Origin: Flavobacteriales bacterium
Lineage (GTDB): Bacteria; Bacteroidota; Bacteroidia; Flavobacteriales_F; PHOS-HE28
Assembly (NCBI GenBank): GCA_024640205.1
Contig: JAHEFL010000039.1
Location: 1 to 9,662 of the forward strand
Length of the DNA: 9,662 nt
Direction of reading: 5' to 3'
Both the position numbers and the translations under genes were made by a program. How positions within the stretch are numbered: position 1 is the first letter of the stretch; each line of letters begins with the position of its first letter. The notes under the pieces are model-generated. The model worked only from the letters and a program-made list of their open reading frames with translations. It searched no databases and was not told the origin of the DNA. This document shows, piece after piece, positions 1-6,631 of this stretch.

Positions 1-501
1 CTTGCGGTCATGGGCGCTGAAGTGATCCTCCACCCGACGTTGACCGGGACCATCGACCGGGAGATCGAACTGAGTATTGCGCGTGCCACAGCAGCCATCA
101 ACCAGTGTTATTTCTTCGATGTGAACGGATTGGATACCGGAGGTAGCGGACGGAGTATCGTGTGTGGACCTGACGGTCGGGTACTATACCAAGCGGACAA
201 CAATGAGGAGTTCTTCCCCATTGAATTGAATATGGATCGTGTTCGCAGAAGTCGGGAATTGGGCGTTCTGCGGCTTGGACAACCCTTGAAAAGCTTCCGG
301 GAACACATGATCGATTTCACCATTTATCAGAAAGGAGTAAAACATCCTTATCTTGAAAGCCTTGGTCCGTTGATCAAGCCTCGCCGTGTGAAGGAGCTCG
401 GGGAGTTGCAGATCCGGGAGGAAACGCTGTCAGGGAGCGAGCCGAACACAGCCCCTGTGGTCCCCTCTTTCCGTCCACCTATTGAACCCAATTCGATCTA
501 A
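1..501 (+). CDS. Carbon-nitrogen hydrolase (nitrilase superfamily), C-terminal part, 5' truncated by window edge
   Basis: The reading frame is open from the first base, giving 166 residues to a TAA stop, so the gene begins upstream. The text LAVMGAEVILHPT, then ARATAAINQCYFFDVNG, GGSGRSIVCGPDGRVLY and a nearby EE pair are the second half of the nitrilase alpha-beta-beta-alpha fold. In this family the Glu-Lys-Cys triad lies before the GAEVILHPT segment, so all three catalytic residues are outside the window and cannot be checked. Family members hydrolyse or condense non-peptide C-N bonds, for example N-carbamoylputrescine or omega-amides. After the conserved core comes a tail of roughly 50 residues ending in a proline-rich stretch (APVVPSFRPPIEPNSI), longer than usual. 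The stop lies 3 bp before the VOC gene, so the two are probably co-transcribed. The nearby decarboxylase makes a polyamine-type amidase plausible, but the substrate is unknown. Fold assignment is confident. Confidence 0.85.
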   Translation, partial: LAVMGAEVILHPTLTGTIDREIELSIARATAAINQCYFFDVNGLDTGGSGRSIVCGPDGRVLYQADNNEEFFPIELNMDRVRRSRELGVLRLGQPLKSFREHMIDFTIYQKGVKHPYLESLGPLIKPRRVKELGELQIREETLSGSEPNTAPVVPSFRPPIEPNSI

Positions 502-504
502 CCC

Positions 505-1017
505 ATGGGAAGTACTGCTGCCATTAAGTCCAATAAGAAGCTCAAGAATTTCGTAAGCTGGTTCGAGATCCCGGTTTTCGATATCCACCGTGCAAGCGCA
601 TTCTACAATGCCATCTACAGCATGGAGATGGAATTGAACATCAACGGGGATTACGCCATGGCTTTTTTTCCCGCTGCGGGGGGCATCGGAGGTGCGTTGG
701 TATCGGGGCCCGGATGCATCCCGGCCGATACGGGAGCGTTGATCTACCTGAACGCTGGCGACGATCTGGACAACGTGCTTGGGCGCGTTGAGCTTGCTGG
801 CGGCCGTGTGATCATGCAAAAAACCCTCATCTCTGAGCAAGCGGGCTCCTTCGCACTGTTCCTGGACAGCGAAGGGAACAGGATCGCGTTGCATCAAGGT
901 TCAGCGAAAGCTGTGAAAAATACCTCCAGGACCGATGCAGGTAAAGCCGGCGCCAAAAAGCCATCGACCGGGAAGAAGCCACAGTCCCGCAAACGAACCG
1001 CAGCAAAGAAGAAATAG
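505..1017 (+). CDS. VOC-family (glyoxalase/bleomycin-resistance fold) protein with lysine-rich C-terminal tail
   Basis: 170 residues. Residues about 15-132 form one VOC domain: the opening strand and helix FVSWFEIPVFDIHRASAFYN is the classic start of a glyoxalase-like half, and GSFALFLDSEGNRIALH is the classic end (Glu21 and His130 sit where metal ligands often lie). VOC proteins are either metal-dependent lyases, isomerases or dioxygenases, or simple ligand binders; nothing here decides which. Residues 131-170 are a low-complexity basic tail with 14 Lys/Arg in 40 and one acidic residue, ending RTAAKKK; it is not part of the fold. The ATG was chosen because it lies 3 bp after the nitrilase stop and leaves a complete domain. 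The next gene starts 80 bp downstream. The fold is clear; the function is unknown, and a role in the neighbouring amine/amide pathway is only inferred from position. Confidence 0.85.
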   Translation: MGSTAAIKSNKKLKNFVSWFEIPVFDIHRASAFYNAIYSMEMELNINGDYAMAFFPAAGGIGGALVSGPGCIPADTGALIYLNAGDDLDNVLGRVELAGGRVIMQKTLISEQAGSFALFLDSEGNRIALHQGSAKAVKNTSRTDAGKAGAKKPSTGKKPQSRKRTAAKKK

Positions 1018-1097
1018 ATCGAGGCTTGAGAGGCTGCCAGCATGGTCTGATACCACGGAATCCTCGAACGTCACCTTCCACGAACGCAGAGATCATC

Positions 1098-3848
1098 ATG
1101 TCCGAACCCACTATCATTCCCCATCGCCAACATTTCAATGCTGCACGCATGCGTTCCTTCACGTGGAACCAGCTGCGATTGGAAGCGGTGGCGTTGGACG
1201 AGGGGCGCGGCGACCCGGATCAGGCGCGGTCCCTTCTGGCCGATCTAGTCGTAGTGGAACAATATTGGGCCTATCCGGGGCTCGACCGGATAGGGAGGCT
1301 GCAGGAAATGCTTGCCGTGAAGGAGTTCCACTCCCTGCACAAAGCAGTGGACAACGTGGTGCGTAACCTGATGAGCGGTTCGTTCCGCAATGACCCCATC
1401 GAGCGATCGGATACATCGAGCGGACCTGAGGAGGATACCCAGGAAGAGGAGAAAGCGCGACCCAACTATTTCGAGGTGGTTTTCGTGGATGAATTGGAAC
1501 ACGATGAGGAGGTCGCCTTGAAACAGAAGTTGCGGTCGTGCCGTGACAAGAACGACCCGTTCACCTACGACGTGGTAGTGGTGCGTACGGTGCAGGACGC
1601 CCTGATCGCATTGCTGTTCAACCACAATATACAGGCTTGTGTCGTGCGCTACGGCGTGCCCTTCAGCAGCACGAGTGCCAATGGTATCCTGCAGCCCTTC
1701 ACCCGGGCCATCGATCAGCTGGACCTGACCGCGCATAGCAAGAGCGAGATGGGTCCACTGCTGGGTGAGATGACCCGCCAATTCAGGCCCGAGGTGGACC
1801 GGTATTATGTGACGGATACACCCGTGACGGGGCTTCTGGACAGCACGTTGAAGAATTTCCGCCGGATCTTCTACCGTACCGAGGATCTTCAGGAGATGCA
1901 CCTGACCATCCTTCGCGGCATCCGCGAACGATTCGAGACGCCCTTCTTCACGGCACTGAAAGAGTACAGCAAGAAGCCCATGGGGGTGTTCCATGCAATG
2001 CCGATCTCCCGCGGTAACAGTGTGTTCAAGAGCCGTTGGATCAGGGATTTCGGGGAATTCTACGGACGCAACCTGTTCTTGGCAGAGACCAGTGCCACCA
2101 CAGGTGGCCTGGATAGCCTGCTGCAACCGACCGGTCCTTTGAAGAAAGCCCAGGAACTGGCCTCGCATGCGTTCGGTTCACAACACACTTTTTTCGCCAC
2201 GAACGGAACATCGTCATCGAACAAGATCGTGGTGCAGGCCCTGGTGGAACCTGGGGATGTAGTGTTGATCGACCGGGATTGCCACAAGAGCCATCACTAT
2301 GGCATGGTCTTGAGCGGGGCGTATCCTGTCTACCTGCACAGCTACCCGCTTCCCAAATACAGCATGTACGGGGCTGTGCCGCTGGAACATATCCGCGAAA
2401 AACTGCTGGCTCTCAAAAAGGCGGGCAGATTGGACAGAGTGAAGATGCTCCTGCTGACGAACAGCACGTTCGATGGCGTCGTGTACAACGTCGAGCGTTT
2501 CATGGAACAAGTGCTCGCGCTCAAGCCGGACATGATCTTCCTGTGGGATGAGGCCTGGTTCGCTTTCGCGCGATTCAGCTACGTCATGCGGCAACGGACC
2601 GCCATGCACGTGGCCGCTAAACTGCACGCCAAATACCGAACGGAGGCGTATAGAAAGGAATATGACGCCCATATGGCATCACTGGCCAAGGGTGAAGAGC
2701 CTCGATTGCCCGACCCGGACAAGGTGCGGATCCGTGTTTATGCCACCCAAAGCACGCACAAGACACTAAGCTCCATGCGGCAGGGCAGCATGATCCACAT
2801 CTGGGACGAGGACTACCGTCGCAAGAGTGAGGCTGCCTTCCAGGAGGCCTACATGACCCACACAAGCACCAGTGCCAATTACCAGATCCTTGCGAGCTTG
2901 GATGTCGGCCGCAGGCAGGTGCAATTCGAGGGATTCGAGCTCGTGGAAAAAGCGATCGAACTGGGCATGATGCTTCGTCGTACGATCAGGGAACATGAGA
3001 AGCTGCGAAAATGGTTCGATATCATCACCATCGGGGAGCTCATCCCCAAGGAGTATCGTCAAAGTGGGATAGAGGGGTATTACTCCAGGGAAAAGGGGTG
3101 GCAGGAGATCGAACGTGCCTGGGCGGAAGATGAATTCGCCTTGGACCCGTCCAAGATCAATCTCTTCACTGGTAAGACGGGTATCGATGGCGATACGTTC
3201 AAGAACAAATACCTCATGGACAAGTACGCTATCCAGGTCAATAAGACCTCCCGCAACAGCGTGCTGTTCATGACCAACATCGGCACCACACGCGGGTCGT
3301 TGGCCTACCTCACCAAGGTGCTGTTGGACATTGCTGACGACCTGGAGCAACGGAACGCCGGTATGGAGCACGCGGAGCGGCGAGCTCACCTGAGCACCAT
3401 CCGTTCACTCGTGGAGGAGGTGCCACCGCTGCCGGATTTCAGCCACTTCCACAGTTCCTTCCAGGCTGTGCCTGGTGTTCCTGGCGGCGACTTGCGGGAA
3501 GCCTATTTCATGAGCTATAAGGAGGAGCGCTGCGCCTATATCCAATTGCAGGATTGTCTCCGCATGCTGGAAGGCGGCAAGGAGCTGGTATCCGCATCCT
3601 TCGTGATCCCTTACCCTCCGGGCTTCCCGGTGCTGGTGCCAGGTCAGGTGATCGATCACGAGATCGTGGATTTCCTGTTGGCCATCGATGTGAAGGAGAT
3701 CCACGGGTACCGGCCCGATCTGGGCTTAAGGGTATTCACGGATCATGCATTGGGAAGACAAATGACGGGCACCGCGATGAGCGGTATGCGGCTGCCGGCC
3801 ACGCCCACGAACGGTAGTGGACGATCAAAGAAGACCAAGAAGACATGA
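1098..3848 (+). CDS. Large Orn/Lys/Arg-type PLP-dependent amino acid decarboxylase
   Basis: 916 residues from the ATG at 1098. The frame is open from a TTG at 1026, but that extension (RGCQHGLIPRNP...) looks non-coding. Order of parts: an N-terminal region without recognisable motif (about 1-120); a flavodoxin/response-regulator-like wing domain (about 124-195, NYFEVVFVDELEHDEEV); the fold-type-I PLP domain; and the C-terminal decarboxylase domain with IPYPPGFP at 837-844. PLP-site signatures include TNGTSSSNK (368-376), DRDCHKSHH (392-400), DEAW with Asp484 for the pyridine nitrogen, and STHK with the Schiff-base Lys555. The family removes CO2 from lysine, arginine or ornithine, giving cadaverine, agmatine or putrescine; specificity cannot be read here. 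At 916 aa it is well above the usual 710-755, through the N-terminal region and an extra helical stretch between Asp484 and Lys555. The C-terminus ends in a short basic tail, SGRSKKTKKT. It overlaps the ligase gene by 4 bp (ATGA), suggesting coupled translation. Confidence 0.9.
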   Translation: MSEPTIIPHRQHFNAARMRSFTWNQLRLEAVALDEGRGDPDQARSLLADLVVVEQYWAYPGLDRIGRLQEMLAVKEFHSLHKAVDNVVRNLMSGSFRNDPIERSDTSSGPEEDTQEEEKARPNYFEVVFVDELEHDEEVALKQKLRSCRDKNDPFTYDVVVVRTVQDALIALLFNHNIQACVVRYGVPFSSTSANGILQPFTRAIDQLDLTAHSKSEMGPLLGEMTRQFRPEVDRYYVTDTPVTGLLDSTLKNFRRIFYRTEDLQEMHLTILRGIRERFETPFFTALKEYSKKPMGVFHAMPISRGNSVFKSRWIRDFGEFYGRNLFLAETSATTGGLDSLLQPTGPLKKAQELASHAFGSQHTFFATNGTSSSNKIVVQALVEPGDVVLIDRDCHKSHHYGMVLSGAYPVYLHSYPLPKYSMYGAVPLEHIREKLLALKKAGRLDRVKMLLLTNSTFDGVVYNVERFMEQVLALKPDMIFLWDEAWFAFARFSYVMRQRTAMHVAAKLHAKYRTEAYRKEYDAHMASLAKGEEPRLPDPDKVRIRVYATQSTHKTLSSMRQGSMIHIWDEDYRRKSEAAFQEAYMTHTSTSANYQILASLDVGRRQVQFEGFELVEKAIELGMMLRRTIREHEKLRKWFDIITIGELIPKEYRQSGIEGYYSREKGWQEIERAWAEDEFALDPSKINLFTGKTGIDGDTFKNKYLMDKYAIQVNKTSRNSVLFMTNIGTTRGSLAYLTKVLLDIADDLEQRNAGMEHAERRAHLSTIRSLVEEVPPLPDFSHFHSSFQAVPGVPGGDLREAYFMSYKEERCAYIQLQDCLRMLEGGKELVSASFVIPYPPGFPVLVPGQVIDHEIVDFLLAIDVKEIHGYRPDLGLRVFTDHALGRQMTGTAMSGMRLPATPTNGSGRSKKTKKT

Positions 3849-5449
3849 GCAAGAAGAATGTAACGACCGCGCAACGCACGAAAGGAGCCCCCAAAGGCAA
3901 GGTTCAGGTATCGTCCAAGAATGGCTCGGCCCGCAAGGCTGCTCCTAAAAGGACGCTGAAGAGGCCGCGCAAGTCTGTGAAACCAACGGTCAAAGGTGTC
4001 AGCGATATCCGCCGGTTCTTCTACCGGAACGAGACCCCGATCTATTTCATCAGTGCCACCAATTTCAATCTGCTCGGAGCGGACGAATGGATCAAGGGAT
4101 TCAAATTCATCACGTACATCGAGTGCTTCGATGGCATGCATCCGAATCTGATGAGCCCCCGTACGGAAGAGCCTCACGAGGAGTTCCAGAGCATTGAGGA
4201 CATCAACAATTATTTGCTCACTCACAGCGAGGTCAGGGACTATATTGAAAGCAGGAAGGTGAAGGGAAAGGCCGGGAAGGTCCTGTTCTTAATGTTCGAT
4301 GAACGGACAGAGAAACTGGCCAGGAAGATCGGACTCGATGTCATCTTTCCCAGCGCCAAGATGCGCACCTTCATGGACAACAAGGTGAACACGAACCGCA
4401 TCGCCGAAAAAGCGGGGGTGCCGTGTGTTCCTTATGTTCTAAGCCCTGTTAAGAACTACGACCACCTCCTCAAGGTCTCCACCAAGCTGGGTGCGGACCT
4501 GGTGGTGCAAACGCCTTTCGGCGATAGCGGCCACACTACGTTCTTCATCAAGAACAGGGCGGAGTATGACAAATACGCGAAGGAGATCGAAGCGGAGAAG
4601 GAATGCAAGGTGATGAAGCGGATCAATTGTCGCGGTGCGGCCATGGAGGCCTGTGTGACCCGGCACGGGACCATTGTGGCTCCGCTGATGACCGAACTGG
4701 TCGGGTTCAAGGAGCTTACACCGTACAAGGGAGGCTGGTGTGGCAATGAGATCTTCGCGGATGCCTTCACTCCCGCCATTCGCCGGAAAGCACGGAGGTA
4801 TGCCCAGCTTTTCGGTGACCAGCTCCGCAAGGAAGGATACAAAGGATACTTTGAGCTTGACTTCCTGATCGACAAGGACAATGGCGCCATCTACCTCGGC
4901 GAGCTGAACCCGCGTATCACCGGAGCAAGCAGCATCACGAACCACGCTGTCTTCGCGATGAGCGATGCTCCGCTGCACCTGTTCCATATCATGGAATGGA
5001 TGGACCAGCCGTATGAACTCAACGTGAACGCACTCAACCGCAGATGGGCGAAGGAAGAGAACATCGACAGCTGGGGCCAGATGGTGATCAAGCATACCGA
5101 AGATGACATCCGGCGCGTGACCGAAGCACCGCGCAGTGGCATCTGGCGGATGCGCCCGGATGGAAGCATCTATTTCTGGCGCATGGACACGCACCGACGC
5201 TATGTGGAAATGGATAACGAGGCATTCTTCCTCCGCATCACCCGGGTCGGTGACTGGTTATACGAGGGCGCCGATATCGGCATCCTGGTGATGCGTGGCC
5301 GGATGATGAATGACGAATTCGAGCTGCTGGAACGGTCGAAGAAATGGCTCAAGGCCATCAAGGCGCAATACAAGAGCGTGGTCCCAGGGGCAAGCACTAA
5401 ACCCGGTCACGAACACCTGTTGGAGATCGGGGGGTTCAAAATGATGTAA
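3845..5449 (+). CDS. ATP-grasp ligase with basic N-terminal tail
   Basis: 534 residues. Residues 1-50 are a histone-H1-like basic tail (17 Lys/Arg, no Asp/Glu). A pre-ATP-grasp domain follows, about 55-175. The ATP-grasp domain has NKVNTNRIAEKAGVP (179-193), a Gly/Ser loop VVQTPFGDSGHTTFF (220-234), FELDFLID with Glu337 and Asp339, and GELNPRITGAS with Glu353 and Asn355 as metal ligands. A C-terminal domain of about 150 residues follows, resembling the carboxylase-like branch; databases might label it 'biotin carboxylase', but no biotin domain or partner is present here. The family activates a carboxylate as acyl phosphate and joins it to an amine, forming an amide or peptide bond. Its start codon overlaps the decarboxylase stop (ATGA), so a natural inference is that it acts on the decarboxylase's product or substrate. 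Substrates are unknown. The ATG at 3845 is preferred because of the overlap, though the conserved protein begins only near residue 55. Confidence 0.88.
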   Translation: MSKKNVTTAQRTKGAPKGKVQVSSKNGSARKAAPKRTLKRPRKSVKPTVKGVSDIRRFFYRNETPIYFISATNFNLLGADEWIKGFKFITYIECFDGMHPNLMSPRTEEPHEEFQSIEDINNYLLTHSEVRDYIESRKVKGKAGKVLFLMFDERTEKLARKIGLDVIFPSAKMRTFMDNKVNTNRIAEKAGVPCVPYVLSPVKNYDHLLKVSTKLGADLVVQTPFGDSGHTTFFIKNRAEYDKYAKEIEAEKECKVMKRINCRGAAMEACVTRHGTIVAPLMTELVGFKELTPYKGGWCGNEIFADAFTPAIRRKARRYAQLFGDQLRKEGYKGYFELDFLIDKDNGAIYLGELNPRITGASSITNHAVFAMSDAPLHLFHIMEWMDQPYELNVNALNRRWAKEENIDSWGQMVIKHTEDDIRRVTEAPRSGIWRMRPDGSIYFWRMDTHRRYVEMDNEAFFLRITRVGDWLYEGADIGILVMRGRMMNDEFELLERSKKWLKAIKAQYKSVVPGASTKPGHEHLLEIGGFKMM

Positions 5450-5471
5450 GGAGAACCAGCGTAAAGAAGCA

Positions 5472-5531
5472 ATGAGCGCTAGTAAGTACTGCAAAGGGAA
5501 ATTACATTCTTTGCGTGCGCTGCGTCACTAG
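5472..5531 (+). CDS. Possible 19-codon small ORF in the ligase-C45 gap
   Basis: An ATG 22 bp after the ligase stop opens 19 codons, MSASKYCKGKLHSLRALRH, ending in TAG. It has a purine-rich AAAGAAG 2 bases upstream. The peptide is basic (seven Lys/Arg/His) with one Cys and no acidic residue. The ORF runs through the nested inverted repeat at 5473-5537, so translating it would open the stem. That arrangement resembles a leader peptide controlling the downstream gene, but an ORF this short can easily arise by chance and no codon run typical of attenuation is visible. Confidence 0.2.
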   Translation: MSASKYCKGKLHSLRALRH

Positions 5532-5537
5532 CGGTCA
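5473..5537 (+). repeat. Nested inverted repeat (potential stem-loop) before the C45 gene
   Basis: The outer arms TGAGCGCTAGT (5473-5483) and ACTAGCGGTCA (5527-5537) are complementary over 11 positions with a single G/G mismatch. Inside them lies a second pair, GCAAAG (5491-5496) and CTTTGC (5509-5514), with a 12-base loop. An RNA would fold as a two-part stem with an asymmetric internal loop of 7 and 12 bases. No T-run follows, so it is not a standard intrinsic terminator. It ends 11 bases before the C45 start codon and fills most of the 99-bp gap, so it could be a 5'-leader structure, an mRNA-processing site, an operator, or a small inserted repeat. Confidence 0.6.
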
Positions 5538-5548
5538 ACTGTGCCCGG

Positions 5549-6541
5549 ATGTACATCAACCTGAAACTCGTTCGTGAACCCTGGCCAGGGGAGCGTTGGC
5601 AGCGGTTCTTCAGCCACGCTTGGCCGCTGTTCCGCATCTGGTACACGAGCGAAGGGGAAGATGCGCGTCCGGATCTGGTTACCTGTCGATCACTTCTTGA
5701 ACTGCATATGCCGGAACTTGTTCCAGTGTACAACAGCCTCTGCCGTTTGGCCGGCGAGGATGAAATGGCCTGGCGCTTCCTGAGCATGTGGTGTCCGCCG
5801 CCGTACATGGCGGGTTGTTCCCAAGTAGCATGGACGAAGGGTAGCCCGACCTTGATCCGCAATTACGACTTCGACCCTCGGTTCGTGGACGGACGTGTTC
5901 GTTACACCGAATATTGCAAGCCGGTGATCGGGATCCAGGATAGTGGCTGGGGGCTTCTGGATGGCATGAACGACGATGGACTAGCCGTGGCGTTGGCGTT
6001 CGGAGGGCGTAAAATGAGCGGCGTTGGTTTCGGTATCCCACTGGTGCTGCGCTATGTGCTGGAAACGTGTACCACTGTGGATGAAGCCTGTACGACCTTA
6101 TCCCGGATCCCTGTGCACATGGGCTATAACGTCACCGTACTTGACCGATCGGGCACCTATGCAACGGTCTATTTGAACCCTGATCGCCCGGCTCAGGTGA
6201 TCTACCAGGCAAGTGCCACCAACCATCAGCACCAGGTGGAGTGGGATGAGTATGCGGCGTTCACGAACACCATCGAGCGGAAGCACTTCCTGGAGCAATG
6301 CCTCGCTGAACCACGGTTGAGCCGTGCAGCCATGATCAAACATTTCCTCAAGCCCCCATTATACAGCCAGCAATATCTGCGCGGCTTCGGCACATTATAT
6401 ACGGCGGCCTATGACGTTGGAAAGGGCAGCGTAAAGATCATTTGGCCCGAGAAACAAGTGGAGGCCAGCTTCAGGAAATTCGAGGAACAGAAAGTGGAGG
6501 TGGTGCTGCTAAGGCCCGTGGGGCGCTACCTGGCAAAGTAA
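5549..6541 (+). CDS. C45-family autoproteolytic acyltransferase/amide hydrolase (Ntn hydrolase)
   Basis: 330 residues related to acyl-CoA:6-aminopenicillanic acid acyltransferase and linear-amide C-N hydrolases. The key segment is MAGCSQVAW (87-95) followed by RNYDFDP (104-110). In this family the precursor cuts itself before a conserved Cys, which becomes the N-terminal nucleophile; here that predicts cleavage Gly89|Cys90, giving chains of about 89 and 241 residues, close to the usual proportions. A later TNH (224-226) matches another conserved family position. Family members transfer acyl groups to amines or hydrolyse amides. No signal peptide is visible, so it is probably cytoplasmic. The ATG at 5549 is the first in frame after a stop at 5483; only a distant CTG lies before it, and no clear ribosome-binding site is seen. 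It follows the ligase by 99 bp, a gap that holds the inverted repeat. The substrate is unknown, and a link to the product of the ligase is inference. Confidence 0.85.
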   Translation: MYINLKLVREPWPGERWQRFFSHAWPLFRIWYTSEGEDARPDLVTCRSLLELHMPELVPVYNSLCRLAGEDEMAWRFLSMWCPPPYMAGCSQVAWTKGSPTLIRNYDFDPRFVDGRVRYTEYCKPVIGIQDSGWGLLDGMNDDGLAVALAFGGRKMSGVGFGIPLVLRYVLETCTTVDEACTTLSRIPVHMGYNVTVLDRSGTYATVYLNPDRPAQVIYQASATNHQHQVEWDEYAAFTNTIERKHFLEQCLAEPRLSRAAMIKHFLKPPLYSQQYLRGFGTLYTAAYDVGKGSVKIIWPEKQVEASFRKFEEQKVEVVLLRPVGRYLAK

Positions 6542-6607
6542 TATCCTTCGCTGGCTACCGTACTGCTTTAGGTGGGGCATCATGCTCGGGTCAACAAACT
6601 CAGCCGG

Positions 6608-6615
6608 TACCTTTG
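6608..6615 (+). promoter_or_regulatory. Candidate Bacteroidota -7 promoter element for the aldehyde dehydrogenase gene
   Basis: TACCTTTG is an exact match to the Bacteroidota -7 consensus TAnnTTTG and lies in the gap after the C45 stop. No convincing -33 TTG box lies at the expected distance upstream. If used, transcription would begin near 6620, which gives a very short or absent leader and favours the ATG at 6632 over 6620 as the start. Confidence 0.35.
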
Positions 6616-6631
6616 TTGCATGTCCGTAACC

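Noticed and set aside
1026..1097. TTG start for the decarboxylase
   Set aside because: The added 24 residues resemble translated spacer, and an ATG at 1098 starts a plausible N-terminus.
1018..1097. Promoter or stem-loop in the VOC-decarboxylase gap
   Set aside because: No TAnnTTTG match and no convincing inverted repeat were found; the gap may simply be an operon spacer.
1245..2168. 307-codon minus-strand open frame across the decarboxylase gene
   Set aside because: It is antisense to a clearly conserved PLP enzyme, its translation matches no family I recognise, and its length follows from the codon bias of the sense gene.
2766..3389. 207-codon minus-strand open frame in the decarboxylase C-terminal half
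   Set aside because: Antisense shadow of a conserved coding region with no motif of its own.
4439..5194. 251-codon minus-strand open frame across the ATP-grasp gene
   Set aside because: It is a shadow of the conserved ligase; its translation is His/Val/Leu-rich without domain signatures.
5473..5537. Intrinsic terminator after the ligase
   Set aside because: The stem has a large internal loop and no T-run follows, so it does not meet the pattern.
5489..5548. Upstream CTG start for the C45 protein
   Set aside because: CTG starts are rare, the extension runs through the inverted repeat, and the ATG at 5549 gives a normal-length family member.
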